Below, one piece after another: positions 1 to 9,397 of a stretch of 64,000 bases of DNA. The DNA comes from Citromicrobium sp. UBA3494 (lineage in GTDB: Bacteria > Pseudomonadota > Alphaproteobacteria > Sphingomonadales > Sphingomonadaceae), in contig DFQH01000007.1 of NCBI GenBank assembly GCA_002377695.1, positions 56,956 to 120,955 of the forward strand. Reading direction: 5' to 3'. Numbering within the stretch: position 1 is the first letter of the stretch; every line of letters starts with the position of its first letter. The notes under the pieces are model-generated. The model saw nothing but the letters and a program-made list of their open reading frames with translations, did no database searches and was not told the origin of the DNA. A program made the translations under genes and the position numbers.

Positions 1-854
1 TCGACCTTTTCGAACTGGTGCTGGCGGATGAAACCGCGCGTATCCTTGCCCGCCGCGCCCGCTTCGGAGCGGAAGCACTGGGTCAGCGCGGTCATCCGCA
101 GCGGCAGGAACTGTTCCTCCACGATCTTGCCGCGCACCGCGTTGGTCAGGCTGACCTCGGCGGTGGGGATCAGCCAGCGGCCGTCGGTGGTATGGAACAG
201 GTCGTCTGCGAACTTGGGCAACTGCCCGGTGCCGAACACCGCGTCGTCGCGCACCAGCAGCGGCGGATTGCATTCCATGTAGCCGTTTTCGACCGTCTGC
301 CGGTCGAGCATGAACTGGCCGAGCGCCCGGTGCAGTCGCGCGATGCCGCCGCGCAGGAAGGTGAAGCGCGCGCCCGCAATGTCCGCGCCGATCTCGAAAT
401 CGAGGCCCAGCATCGGCCCGATATCGGCGTGTTCGCGCGGCTGGAAATCGAAGTCGCGTTTCTCGCCCCAGGTGGCAAGCTCGACATTCTCGTCTTCGCC
501 CGCCCCATCGGGCACATCCTCGGCGGGGATATTGGGAATGCCTGCCAGCAGTTCGTCAAGCTCGGCGCCGATTACACGCGCCTGCTCTTCGAGCTGGGGG
601 AGGGTGGTCGCCTTGAGGTCGCCCACCTCGGCCTTCAGCCGGTCGGCTTCTTCCGTGTCGCCCTTGCCCATCGCCTGTCCGATCGCTTTCGAGGCGGCGT
701 TGCGGCGGTTCTGCGCTTCCTGAAGCTGGGTCAGCACCGCGCGTCGGCGGCTGTCCAGGTCCAGTATCCTGGCGGAGACGGGCTCTGCCCCCCGGCGGGC
801 GAGCCCCGCATCGAAGGCTTCGGGCTGGCTGCGGATGATGGCGATATCGTGCAT
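1..854 (-). CDS. serS: Seryl-tRNA synthetase, C-terminal part outside window
   Basis: Charges tRNA-Ser (and tRNA-Sec) with serine in the cytoplasm; essential class II aminoacyl-tRNA synthetase. The start codon ATG lies at 852-854 on the minus strand and the protein begins [21 protein letters not shown]. The first ~110 residues form the charged, long helical arm that binds the tRNA variable loop. The catalytic domain follows, up to class II motif 2 (FRSEAG, then [13 protein letters not shown]), at which point the window ends. About 284 codons are present of the usual ~425. No anomaly is visible in the visible part. Identification is secure from the N-terminal signature and motif 2. Confidence 0.95.
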   Translation of the reverse strand, partial: MHDIAIIRSQPEAFDAGLARRGAEPVSARILDLDSRRRAVLTQLQEAQNRRNAASKAIGQAMGKGDTEEADRLKAEVGDLKATTLPQLEEQARVIGAELDELLAGIPNIPAEDVPDGAGEDENVELATWGEKRDFDFQPREHADIGPMLGLDFEIGADIAGARFTFLRGGIARLHRALGQFMLDRQTVENGYMECNPPLLVRDDAVFGTGQLPKFADDLFHTTDGRWLIPTAEVSLTNAVRGKIVEEQFLPLRMTALTQCFRSEAGAAGKDTRGFIRQHQFEKV

Positions 855-1000
855 GCGTGCGCCTATGGCGAGCGTGCGTTTGCTTGGCCAGTATCAAGTT
901 TCGGTTCGGCGGCGGGAATGTGCATCCGCGCGATGGCCCGCTGGGCACAAAGGCCGCAATGGATCGTTCGTTGCGATCAGGGAAGTGGCGAAGAGGCGAG

Positions 1001-2326
1001 ATGCAGGTTCAGCAGGAAACGATTCAGGGCCCCCCTCGGCGCACGCCATTTATCGATATATTGAACCGGGCCATCGGCCTGGGGCAGAAGGTTGGAGCAG
1101 TGGCGAACTCCCGGCTGGAAAAGGCCGCCCTGATGGATGCCGCCGCAGCGCGAACCGGTCTGTCCGACTTCGGCGACCCCTGGTTCGAACAGCCCTTTTC
1201 CGTTCTTCTCGAATCGCTGCGCGAGGAGGCAAAGCTCAATACCGCGGGCGAACTCGCCGCGCGGCTGCAGTTCGGCAAGGTGCTGCGCGACCGGCTGACC
1301 GCGATGGAATGGTTCAAACGCCACCCCGAGATACTCGAACGCCGGATCATGCGCCCGGTGGTGATCGTGGGCCCGATGCGTTCGGGCACCACCCGGCTTC
1401 ACCGTTTGCTGGCGAGCGATCATCGCTTCAGCCACATGCGCAGTTTCGAGACCATCTCACCCGTTCCGCGCCTCGATTTCGAAGAGGTTCTGGCAGGCAG
1501 AAAACGCGATTTCCGCCCGACGCTGGCCAAGCGGATCATGCGGGTGGCGCGGCTGGCCAATCCGCGTACGCTTTCCATCCATCCGACCGGCCCTTTCGAA
1601 GCGGAAGAGGAGCTCGGCCTGCTAGTGAACTCGATGTACGGGATGAAGCACGAGGCGCAGTGGCGCGTGCCCACCTATGGCCGCTGGTGCGAACGGATCG
1701 ATGCAACCCCCGCCTATCGCCATCTCGCGGACCTGCTGCGGCTGGTCGGCTGGTCCCAGCAGGCGAGCGAGCTCAAGCCTTGGGTCCTCAAGACGCCTCA
1801 GCATGCGCTGGACCTGCCCGCGCTGCTCAACGTCTTTCCCGATGCGCGCATCATCTATACGCACCGCGATCCCAGGAAGGTCGTGGGCAGTGCGGCTTCG
1901 CTGGCCTGGAACCAGACCGCGATCCATTCCGATGACGTCACGCCTCACGATGTAGGGCAGGAATGGCTGCGCAAGAGCGCGCTTCAGCTCGAACGGATGA
2001 CGGCAGCGCGCGCGCTGGTGCCGGCGGACCGGCGGATCGATGTCGGGTTCGATGAAATGGACCGGGACTGGGAAGGCACGATGCGCCGCATTTACGGCTT
2101 CCTCGATCTCGATCTTGCGCCTGCCCTGCCGGCGATGCGGCAGTATCAGGATCGTGCGTGCCGGGTGGCTCGCGAGCCGCATTCCTACAGCCTGTCACAA
2201 TTCGGCCTGTCGGAGAGCGAGGTCCGCACTCGTTTCGCCGCATACACGGCTCGCTTCGACGTTGCCGAGAGCGATCCTGGCGTTCCGTCCGTCGCTGGCC
2301 GCGTTTCCTCTATTGCCGCGCGCTGA
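1001..2326 (+). CDS. Sulfotransferase family protein
   Basis: Predicted PAPS-dependent sulfotransferase, 441 residues. The 5'-phosphosulfate loop is seen as VVIVGPMRSGTTRLHRLLAS near residue 125 and the 3'-phosphate motif as IIYTHRDPRKVVGSAASL near residue 285. ATG at 1001 is chosen because an AAGAGGCGAG purine tract sits just before it and similarity to the family starts only after it; a longer open frame from 857 overlaps the serS start region and has no ribosome site. The acceptor is unknown; family members modify glycans, lipids or small molecules. It stands alone between divergent serS and the lipoprotein gene. It is not closely similar to the second sulfotransferase at 10342, which is shorter and has a different P-loop context. 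Confidence 0.85.
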   Translation: MQVQQETIQGPPRRTPFIDILNRAIGLGQKVGAVANSRLEKAALMDAAAARTGLSDFGDPWFEQPFSVLLESLREEAKLNTAGELAARLQFGKVLRDRLTAMEWFKRHPEILERRIMRPVVIVGPMRSGTTRLHRLLASDHRFSHMRSFETISPVPRLDFEEVLAGRKRDFRPTLAKRIMRVARLANPRTLSIHPTGPFEAEEELGLLVNSMYGMKHEAQWRVPTYGRWCERIDATPAYRHLADLLRLVGWSQQASELKPWVLKTPQHALDLPALLNVFPDARIIYTHRDPRKVVGSAASLAWNQTAIHSDDVTPHDVGQEWLRKSALQLERMTAARALVPADRRIDVGFDEMDRDWEGTMRRIYGFLDLDLAPALPAMRQYQDRACRVAREPHSYSLSQFGLSESEVRTRFAAYTARFDVAESDPGVPSVAGRVSSIAAR

Positions 2327-2572
2327 CCGTCCGCGACTCCGCAGGCTTTCTCCGATTTCGTTAACAAGACGAACTTGTCAGCGGCCGTTCAGGCTCGGCT
2401 GCAGGCGCGAAAATGGCATAATATTGCCACAGGGTTCGTACTGCTTTGCGCTTGTAACCCAGCCGTCACAGCGCGGCCCCGAAAGTGTCACCGGCCATCC
2501 CTAGCTCCCCTTCTGCGATCACAATTCGCGCCCGTATGTTCGATTCTTCGGTTTTTGAGGGGACCGCTCGCT
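2327..2572. other. Intergenic region upstream of lipoprotein gene
   Basis: A 246-base gap between the sulfotransferase stop and the GTG of the lipoprotein gene. It must hold the promoter of the lipoprotein gene; I see no convincing hairpin terminator and no small gene. A GAGGGGAC ribosome site ends the stretch at about 2557-2563. Confidence 0.5.
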
Positions 2573-4141
2573 GTGAAAAATCTTCAACGCACGCTCATTA
2601 TCGGCTGCAGCGCACTGGCACTTGCCGGCTGCGGAGCAGACGAAATCGTTTCGCCCGGTACGGGCGGCAACGTCACCATCAACAACCCCGCGCCGCCGCC
2701 TCCGCCGCCGCCGCCGCCGACCACCGGGCAGATTACGCCGGCCAGCTCCTGCCCCAGCATCACCAACCCCACCGGGCTGAACGATCTCGGCACGATCACC
2801 GGCCCGACCGGCACCTATCGCCGCTGCCGCCTGCCTGCGACCTTCACGGTTTCGTCCACGCTGCCGCAGGTCGATGGCCTGGTCTACGAACTGAACGGTC
2901 AGACCGATGTCGGGACCGACCAGGGCTTCTCGTCCACGGGCACGGACGTCGTGCTGACGATCGAGCCAGGCGCGCTGATCTTCGCGTCGGGCAACGACTT
3001 CCTCAACGTGAACCGCGGCAACCAGCTGGTCGCCAACGGCACGGCCAGCGACCCGATCATCTTCACCAGCCGCCAGAACATCGAAGGTTCGGTAAGCGCC
3101 GATTCCTCGGGCCAGTGGGGCGGCATCATCCTTTCCGGCCGTGCGCCGGTCACCGACTGCTTCGTGGGTAGCGAAGCGGCCAATACCTGCCAGCGCCGCG
3201 TGGAAGGCGCGACCAACCAGATCCTGTACGGCGGCACGCAGACCGGCGACAGCTCGGGCTCGCTGACCTTCGTCCAGATCCGTTTCTCGGGCTTTGCCCT
3301 TTCGAATGGTGACGAACTCCAGTCGCTCACCACGGGTGGCGTCGGTTCGGGCACCACGCTCGAGAACATCATGACCTACAACAGCTCCGACGATGGTGCC
3401 GAATTCTTCGGTGGCAACGTCAATGGCCGCCGGTTCATCATGGTCGGTGCGGAAGACGACTCGCTCGACACCGATACCGGTGTGAAGGCGTTCTTCGACC
3501 AGCTGCTGGTCGTGCAGCGTTCCACCGCGTCGGACACCGTGATCGAGCAGGATTCGGACGGCAACGAAGAATCCTCGCCGCGCACGAACACCCGCATCAA
3601 CAACGCCACCTTCGTCGTGAACAGCGCCACTGGCGATCGCGGCATCCGCATCCGCGGGTCGAGCGACTTTTCGCTCTTCAACTCGCTGATCTGGGATCAG
3701 GGCGGCAGCACGCCTTGCCTGAACATTCAGGGGCCGTCGCTCAATCGCGCCGCTGGGGCGAACGACGAATCCGGTCCGGCGGTGTTCAACTCGGTTGCGC
3801 TCGACTGCGCCACCGCCTTCCGTGACGGCGGCGGCAATACTGCGGCCGAGGTCGAAACGCGGTTCAATGCCGGTACCGGCAACGATGCCAGCTTCACGAA
3901 CACGCTGCAGCGCCTCACCGGGATCACCACCGGGGCGCCCTTCATCAACGGGACGAACGAGAACGGCTACACGCCTATCTTCGATGCCAATGCCGTCTCC
4001 AGCTTCTTCTCGACCCGCGCCTATATCGGCGCGGTGCCGAGCGAAGCGGCGAACTGGGCCGAAGGCTGGACCTGTAACTCGGCCGTCGTGACCCTCGGCA
4101 CGAACAACTCGGGCAGCTGTAGCTCGCTCCCCGTCAGCTGA
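2573..4141 (+). CDS. Surface lipoprotein with beta-helix-like repeats, partner of TonB receptor
   Basis: Function unknown. The 522-residue protein starts with GTG at 2573, preceded by GAGGGGAC. Its first residues VKNLQRTLIIGCSALALAGC form a lipoprotein signal peptide with lipobox LAGC, so Cys20 is the lipidation site. A nine-proline linker follows (about residues 41-49), then a long domain with phrases such as IEPGALIFASG, GQWGGIILSGRAP and NSSDDGAEFFGG. These belong to a family of sphingomonad and Caulobacter lipoproteins usually encoded beside a TonB-dependent receptor and likely to fold as a right-handed beta-helix. The gene is followed by a terminator and then by such a receptor at 4270. 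A joint role in uptake of a surface-bound substrate is inferred, not shown. Some databases misname relatives as multidrug transporters. Confidence 0.75.
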   Translation: MKNLQRTLIIGCSALALAGCGADEIVSPGTGGNVTINNPAPPPPPPPPPTTGQITPASSCPSITNPTGLNDLGTITGPTGTYRRCRLPATFTVSSTLPQVDGLVYELNGQTDVGTDQGFSSTGTDVVLTIEPGALIFASGNDFLNVNRGNQLVANGTASDPIIFTSRQNIEGSVSADSSGQWGGIILSGRAPVTDCFVGSEAANTCQRRVEGATNQILYGGTQTGDSSGSLTFVQIRFSGFALSNGDELQSLTTGGVGSGTTLENIMTYNSSDDGAEFFGGNVNGRRFIMVGAEDDSLDTDTGVKAFFDQLLVVQRSTASDTVIEQDSDGNEESSPRTNTRINNATFVVNSATGDRGIRIRGSSDFSLFNSLIWDQGGSTPCLNIQGPSLNRAAGANDESGPAVFNSVALDCATAFRDGGGNTAAEVETRFNAGTGNDASFTNTLQRLTGITTGAPFINGTNENGYTPIFDANAVSSFFSTRAYIGAVPSEAANWAEGWTCNSAVVTLGTNNSGSCSSLPVS

Positions 4142-4155
4142 TCGGGTGACTTTCC

Positions 4156-4190
4156 GGGGTGTCCGGCGCTCGTGCCGGGCACCCCGTTTT
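4156..4190 (+). terminator. Rho-independent terminator after the lipoprotein gene
   Basis: A GC-rich inverted repeat GGGGTGTCCGGC / GCCGGGCACCCC with a six-base loop is followed by GTTTT. It sits 15 bases after the lipoprotein stop, and would separate or attenuate transcription into the receptor gene. Confidence 0.7.
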
Positions 4191-4269
4191 CCAGTTCGAG
4201 AGATGCGCCGGCGCGCCGCGCCGGACGTGCCCAGTTTTACAGACCTTAAGCATGAGGGGGTCTCATACC

Positions 4270-7038
4270 ATGTCCACCGGTAAGCAGTTGGCAGGGCTGC
4301 TCTTGCTCTCCACCGCGCTCACCTATCCGGGTGTCGCTTTCGCACAAGATACAGGCAACGCGGCCGCTCAGCCGGCTACGGATACGCCTGTCGAAGAGCC
4401 GATCGATCCCGAGGGCACGGTGCAGGACGACACCGCCCAAGACGAGGTCGACATCTCCGTTCCCGGTGGCAACATCATCACCGTCACCGGTGTTCGCGGT
4501 CCGCGCGACGTCACGCGCAGTTCTTCCCAGGTGGTCTCGGTACTCAGCAGCGAAGATATCGCGCGTACCGGTGAAGGCGACATCGCGGGCGCGCTGAGCC
4601 GCGTGACCGGCCTTTCCAACACAGGCGATGGGCGCGTTTTCGTGCGCGGCCTTGGCGATCGCTATTCGCTGGCCCTGCTCAACGGCCTGCCTCTACCATC
4701 GCCCGAGCCGCTGAGCCGGGTGGTGCCGCTCGACATCTTCCCGACCGACATCATCGCTTCCTCGCTGGTGCAGAAGAGCTATTCGGCCAACTTCCCCGGC
4801 GAATTCGGTGGCGGGGTAATCAACCTGACCACGATAGCCGTTCCCGACGAGAGCTTCATCAAGCTGAGTTTCGGTATCAGCGGCGATACCGAGACCACCT
4901 TCGAGAACGGGCTGCTGTATTATGGCAGCGATTACGACTGGTTCGGTTTCGACACTGGTCGCCGGGATGCCGTCGGTGCGCTTGCCACCTATCTCGACGG
5001 CTCGACCGAACTGGAAGAGCTGAGCCTGACAGAGCGCCAGCAGGTTGCCGGTGCGCTGGTGAAACCCAACCTCATCGTGACACAGAAAGCCGATCACCTG
5101 CGCCCGAATTTTTCCGGCGGGCTCACGGCAGGCACCAGCTTTTTCATCGGTGACGATGCCGAGCTGGGAATCGTCGCGACGGCCAACCTGAGCAATTCGC
5201 TGCGCAACCGGAACGTCACCAACCAGACCCCGGTCAGGCAGGCCCAGGTAACGCCTGCGGACGATTTCCGCCGCTTCGTGACTGACAACCGCATGCTGGC
5301 GAACGGGCTTCTCGGCTTCGCGCTCGAATTCGGGGAACAGAAGGTCCGGTGGACCAACCTTTATATCCGCGACACGCTGAAGCAGGCCTCGCTCAATCAG
5401 GGCCGGATCATCGTCGGCTCGGGCAATGATGGTTTCGACGAGATCGTGCAGCAGAACGCCTGGTTCGAACGCCAGCTGATCGATACGCAGCTCGTCGGCG
5501 AATTCCTGTTCGGCGATCTCGGCCTCGATGTGCGGGCAGGCTATGCCCAGACCGATCGCGAGAGCCCCTACGAATACCGTTTCACTTACGTGCGCACGAA
5601 CAACCCGAACCAGCCTTTCGGGAACTTCTTCATCAACCCGCTGGACAACAACCTGCCGGGCGGTGAAGCCAATGTCGCGTTCTCCGACCTGACAGAGAAG
5701 GTCTACTACGCCGGGGCCGACCTCACCGTTCCCGTGACCGATGCATTCTCGATCACGGCGGGTGCAGCCTATACCGATACGCAGCGTTATTCGGAGCGGC
5801 GTGAGTTCGCCTTCGATGCGCCCAGCAACTTCCCCGATGGCGTCGCGCTTCTGCGGCCCGACCTGCTGATCTCGCCCACCATCATCGAGGCATCGAACGT
5901 TCCCGGCTTCGCGTCGCCCGGCGTGGCGTCGCCGATCGACCTGATCGAACGGACCGAGGATACCCCGGCCTTCGATGCGCAGCTCGAAGTGCTTGCAGGC
6001 TACGTGAAGGGCAATCTCTCCCTGATCAACGGGCTTACCGTGGATGCGGGTGTTCGTTACGAGGACGGCAAGCAGAACGTTTCGCCGCGGCAGGTCTTCG
6101 CCAACCAGCCGAACCTCAACGCCTTCACCAATATCGAGAATGATTACTGGCTGCCCGCAGCCACGATCACCTATCAGTTCGATAATGGCCTTCAGCTTCG
6201 GGCGAGTGCATCCAAGACGGTCGCCCGGCCGCAGTTCCGCGAGCTGCTGCTGCAATCCTACACCGACCCCGAAAGCCTGCGTTCGTTCAGCGGTAACCCC
6301 GCTCTGAAGGACAGCACGCTGTTCAATGCAGAGGCACGAGCGGAATACTACTTCGGCCAGAACAGCCGCGTATCGCTTGCCGGGTTCTACAAGGAAATCG
6401 ACAACCCGATCGAAACCTTCTCGCAGTTCACGGACAACACCCAGTCGAGCAGCTTCGCCAACGCGCCCAAGGCGCAGCTCTACGGCGCCGAGGCGGAACT
6501 GGTGTGGAACTACGATCTCTACGACCTGGGTGGTTTCTTCGAGACCAAGCGGGCGCTGTTCATCGCCAACTACACCTACACCCAGTCCCAACTTCAGGTG
6601 GAAGCGGGCGACGTCACGCTGATCCCGACCACCAACGCCGCGCCGACGCAGGTCGCCGCGACGGACCTTTTCCGTGACGGCGATCCGCTGACCGGGCAGT
6701 CCGACCATCTGCTGAATCTCCAGATCGGTCTCGAGGATATGGACAAGCTCAGCCAGGTGACCCTGCTGCTGTCCTACGCCAGCGACCGGGTGACCAGCCG
6801 CCTGGGGATCAATGCCGGCGGTTTGCCGGACGAGATCGCGCGTCCCGGCGCCCGGCTCGACTTCGTGGTCCGGCAGGGCATCGATCTTGGCGGGGTGCCG
6901 CTCGAGCTCAAGTTCGAAGCGCGCAACCTTACCGGCACCGACAATCTCGAATTTATCGAGAACGATACCGGTCGCGTCGACACCAACACTTACGACATCG
7001 GCCAGTCCTTCGCCCTGTCGCTCACGGCCGAATTCTAG
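4270..7038 (+). CDS. TonB-dependent outer membrane receptor
   Basis: Energised outer-membrane importer of an unknown ligand, 922 residues. ATG at 4270 follows a GAGGGGG ribosome site; the signal peptide runs MSTGKQLAGLLLLSTALTYP and is cut near VAFAQ. A plug domain follows (ITVTGVRGPRDVTRSSSQVV, then VFVRGLGDRYSLALLNGLPL, then FGGGVINLTT). The rest is a 22-strand barrel ending in the aromatic residue typical of outer membrane proteins (LTAEF). No CarboxypepD-like repeat or FecA-type signalling extension is apparent between the signal peptide and plug, only an acidic, low-complexity stretch. Its neighbour is the beta-helix lipoprotein at 2573, a pairing that recurs in related bacteria. The ligand cannot be deduced from sequence. 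Confidence 0.93.
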   Translation: MSTGKQLAGLLLLSTALTYPGVAFAQDTGNAAAQPATDTPVEEPIDPEGTVQDDTAQDEVDISVPGGNIITVTGVRGPRDVTRSSSQVVSVLSSEDIARTGEGDIAGALSRVTGLSNTGDGRVFVRGLGDRYSLALLNGLPLPSPEPLSRVVPLDIFPTDIIASSLVQKSYSANFPGEFGGGVINLTTIAVPDESFIKLSFGISGDTETTFENGLLYYGSDYDWFGFDTGRRDAVGALATYLDGSTELEELSLTERQQVAGALVKPNLIVTQKADHLRPNFSGGLTAGTSFFIGDDAELGIVATANLSNSLRNRNVTNQTPVRQAQVTPADDFRRFVTDNRMLANGLLGFALEFGEQKVRWTNLYIRDTLKQASLNQGRIIVGSGNDGFDEIVQQNAWFERQLIDTQLVGEFLFGDLGLDVRAGYAQTDRESPYEYRFTYVRTNNPNQPFGNFFINPLDNNLPGGEANVAFSDLTEKVYYAGADLTVPVTDAFSITAGAAYTDTQRYSERREFAFDAPSNFPDGVALLRPDLLISPTIIEASNVPGFASPGVASPIDLIERTEDTPAFDAQLEVLAGYVKGNLSLINGLTVDAGVRYEDGKQNVSPRQVFANQPNLNAFTNIENDYWLPAATITYQFDNGLQLRASASKTVARPQFRELLLQSYTDPESLRSFSGNPALKDSTLFNAEARAEYYFGQNSRVSLAGFYKEIDNPIETFSQFTDNTQSSSFANAPKAQLYGAEAELVWNYDLYDLGGFFETKRALFIANYTYTQSQLQVEAGDVTLIPTTNAAPTQVAATDLFRDGDPLTGQSDHLLNLQIGLEDMDKLSQVTLLLSYASDRVTSRLGINAGGLPDEIARPGARLDFVVRQGIDLGGVPLELKFEARNLTGTDNLEFIENDTGRVDTNTYDIGQSFALSLTAEF

Positions 7039-7071
7039 AACCGGCTGCGCCCGCTTGGCGGCGCCAAACGA

Positions 7072-7103
7072 GGGCCTGCGGCATCGCGCCGCGGGCCCTT
7101 TTT
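7072..7103 (+). terminator. Rho-independent terminator after the TonB receptor
   Basis: Inverted repeat GGGCCTGCGGC / GCCGCGGGCCC with a five-base loop, followed by TTTTT, 33 bases after the receptor stop codon. Confidence 0.85.
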
Positions 7104-7173
7104 CGTGGCCACGCATTGGGCGGGGCGGGGGGCGACGCGGTCTCGGCGTCGCGCAGCGCGCTTTCAGCCGATG

Positions 7174-7848
7174 TCAGGTTTCGAGATCGAAGACGTAGCC
7201 CTGCGCGCGCACGGTGCGGATCGGATCGGGCGCGCCGACCGCGCGCAGGGCGCGGCGCAGGCGCCCGATCCACACGTCGACCGTGCGTTCGTCTATCGGC
7301 GGGTCGAGCTTGCCCAGCCCCGCGATGATCTTGCGCCGGGAGCTGATCTGCCCGCGTTCGGAAACGAGATATCGCAGCAGGCGAAATTCGTTCGGGCTGA
7401 GCGTCAGCGCCATGCCGTTCCAGCGGGCTTGCTGTGCCGCCGGGAGGATTTCCAGCAGGCCGTATCTCTCGCGTTCGGGCAGCCGCCGGATTCCACGCTG
7501 CGATTGCAGCTTCAGGATCCGGTCGAGTACCGAGTTGCGGTCCACCGGGCCGAGAACATAGTCATCCGCGCCTGCCTGGATGGCGCGGCGGCGGTCCTCG
7601 TCGCTGTCGCGTTCGAGGATGATGGTGATATGCGCGTCGCCCAGCCTGTCGTCGGCCCGCAGGCGGCGGATCATCTCCAGGCCCGAGATATCGGGCATGA
7701 TCCAGTCTACGAAGATCCATGTTGGTCCGTCGACCAGCTTCTCAGGCCCGTGGGGGCCAATGGTCTGGAAGTCCAGCAGCCGATCTTCGCCCCCGCCGGG
7801 GGTGCCCCCTTCGAGGGAGCCGGTCAGCAGGATATTCACCTTGCGCAT
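7174..7848 (-). CDS. OmpR/PhoB-type response regulator with degenerate receiver
   Basis: Predicted DNA-binding regulator of 224 residues, starting at ATG 7846-7848. Residues 1-120 align with a receiver domain and 130-224 with an OmpR/PhoB winged helix (LSPNEFRLLRYLV, then DERTVDVWIGRLRRALRAVG, then IRTVRAQGYVFD). The phospho-acceptor position is kept (VDWIMP, Asp48), but the N-terminal acidic pair is replaced by TGSLEGG, the conserved Thr by Leu77 and the conserved Lys by Gly99 (YVLGPVD). So normal magnesium-dependent phosphorylation is doubtful. No histidine kinase gene is adjacent. It lies 197 bases downstream of the nucleotidyltransferase on the same strand and beside the lasso peptide cluster, so it could act there, but this is only position. 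Confidence 0.85.
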   Translation of the reverse strand: MRKVNILLTGSLEGGTPGGGEDRLLDFQTIGPHGPEKLVDGPTWIFVDWIMPDISGLEMIRRLRADDRLGDAHITIILERDSDEDRRRAIQAGADDYVLGPVDRNSVLDRILKLQSQRGIRRLPERERYGLLEILPAAQQARWNGMALTLSPNEFRLLRYLVSERGQISSRRKIIAGLGKLDPPIDERTVDVWIGRLRRALRAVGAPDPIRTVRAQGYVFDLET

Positions 7849-8045
7849 GGCGTTTGCGAGCCTCGTTGTCGCGCGCAGAGGTGCCGTGCGTGTGTGACTG
7901 GTTTGTGACGCTGCCGCGTGGCGCGGCACGTTTGACGGCCTCAGACCGTCCTTGGACCCTCGGGGTTGGAAACTCCTAGCGCCCGCGAAGCACTACGACG
8001 CAGCATAGAGTGCGCGCCTGGAGGCGCCGCAGGCTCCTGGTGCGT

Positions 8046-9236
8046 TCAGTCCGGCGATCGCAGCCACGCGGCCAGCGTGTTGTCGGCGGCCGCTTCGCCA
8101 TGGTGGCGCGGGGCGGCGCGGGCCTGGAGATAGCCGCGACCTTTCTCGCCGAGCCAGGCAGGATAGGCTTTCCAGCGACGGATATCGTCGATCCCGGTGC
8201 CCGCGCGCAGGGCCAGCGTGCGGGGATCGGGCACCAGCGCGCGTCTGGCGGCGGCGGCGAGGCCCGTGCCCCGGGCCACCGCCGCCCGGTATCGGCGCTG
8301 TTCCCGGCTCGCCATATCCTGTGTCACCAGCAGGGCAGCATGGTCGAGCAGCGCGGGGGGAGGGCGATGGGTGCGCAGCAGGTCCAGCTGCGGCAAGGCG
8401 ATCTTCGCATGCCGCTCGACCAGGGCCAGGACCAGCGCCGCCGAACGCTCCAACCCCAGCCGCCTGCACCATTCTTCGAACTCGGCCCAGTCGGGCGGCA
8501 GGCGCTCGATCAGCCGGGCCATGTCGGCAAGCAGAAGCGGGCCATTATCGAACAGATGGTGAAGCGTGCCGTGCGCGACCACGCTGAGCATCAGGGGGAG
8601 GGGAGCCGATCCCGGCACAGGCCTGTCGCCCACCGTCATCGGCTGCGATGTGGCAATCAGCAGATCGGCGAGCACGCGTGCGCCGTCCCAATCTTGCGGG
8701 GCCAGGGTATGGTGCACCTCGATTGCGAAACCGCCGCCCGGCGCCACCAGCGGCGCGAGATGATGGCGATCCTCCAGCCCGTCGCCCCGCGCCCAGGCCG
8801 GGGCCGCGCATCCGGTCCCTTCCAGAAGGGCCTGCGCCTCCAGCGCACGATTTGCCGGCACCAGCAGGTCGAGATCGCGGCGCGGGCGCAGCGCGGGTTC
8901 GTGGTAGGCCATCTCGGCCAGCGTCCCGCCCTTCAGTACGACGAAGTCCATGGCGCTCTCTTCCAGCACCGCCGCCATCTGCCGCAGAAACGCCTGCTGT
9001 CGCAGATGGGTGAAGCCCCAGCGCCGCCGGTCAGCTCGCCAATCCTCCATCAGCGGCGCGGGAACCGGCCACTCATGCGCCACGGCATGGTGCGCCAGCA
9101 GCGGGCGCAGGCGGTGGTCCTTCGCGCAGGTCGCGATCCAGGTCCAGTCGCCGTCTTCCAGCGCGCCCAGCGTTTCGGGCGCAACGCTCGCAGGGGACAA
9201 GAGCATCGCCAGAAGGAGGTCGCTTCGCGCCATCAT
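8046..9236 (-). CDS. Nucleotidyltransferase family protein of lasso peptide cluster
   Basis: A 396-residue protein of the nucleotidyltransferase family that recurs in lasso peptide clusters carrying a kinase. Diagnostic phrases are FVVLKGGTLAEMAYHEPALRP and RRDLDLLV, where the paired Asp residues would bind metal, and IEVHHTLAP. ATG 9234-9236 is chosen because a GGGAGGGG ribosome site lies seven bases upstream. The gene is divergent from the kinase gene, sharing a ~160-base promoter region. In the Bacillus pseudomycoidin system, as I recall, a related enzyme modifies the phosphate that the kinase places on the C-terminal Ser; the same role here is inferred. The donor (sugar nucleotide or nucleotide) cannot be read from sequence. 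Confidence 0.8.
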   Translation of the reverse strand: MMARSDLLLAMLLSPASVAPETLGALEDGDWTWIATCAKDHRLRPLLAHHAVAHEWPVPAPLMEDWRADRRRWGFTHLRQQAFLRQMAAVLEESAMDFVVLKGGTLAEMAYHEPALRPRRDLDLLVPANRALEAQALLEGTGCAAPAWARGDGLEDRHHLAPLVAPGGGFAIEVHHTLAPQDWDGARVLADLLIATSQPMTVGDRPVPGSAPLPLMLSVVAHGTLHHLFDNGPLLLADMARLIERLPPDWAEFEEWCRRLGLERSAALVLALVERHAKIALPQLDLLRTHRPPPALLDHAALLVTQDMASREQRRYRAAVARGTGLAAAARRALVPDPRTLALRAGTGIDDIRRWKAYPAWLGEKGRGYLQARAAPRHHGEAAADNTLAAWLRSPD

Positions 9237-9397
9237 GTCGATACCCCTCCCTTGCCGCACACGAATGCCCTAGTTTCGGCGGGACTATCTCTTTTCGCCT
9301 GCCGTGCAAGGCATTGCGGGGATTTCAACAGGGTTCTCAGCGACGTAATTGAAATGGCGTATTGCCGTTCCGAACAAATGACCGCAAGGCGGCACAA

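Noticed and set aside
4693..7116. 807-codon minus-strand open frame opposite the TonB receptor
   Set aside because: Shadow of a GC-rich gene: composition is Arg/Gly/Val-rich without domain motifs, and the plus-strand receptor is complete.
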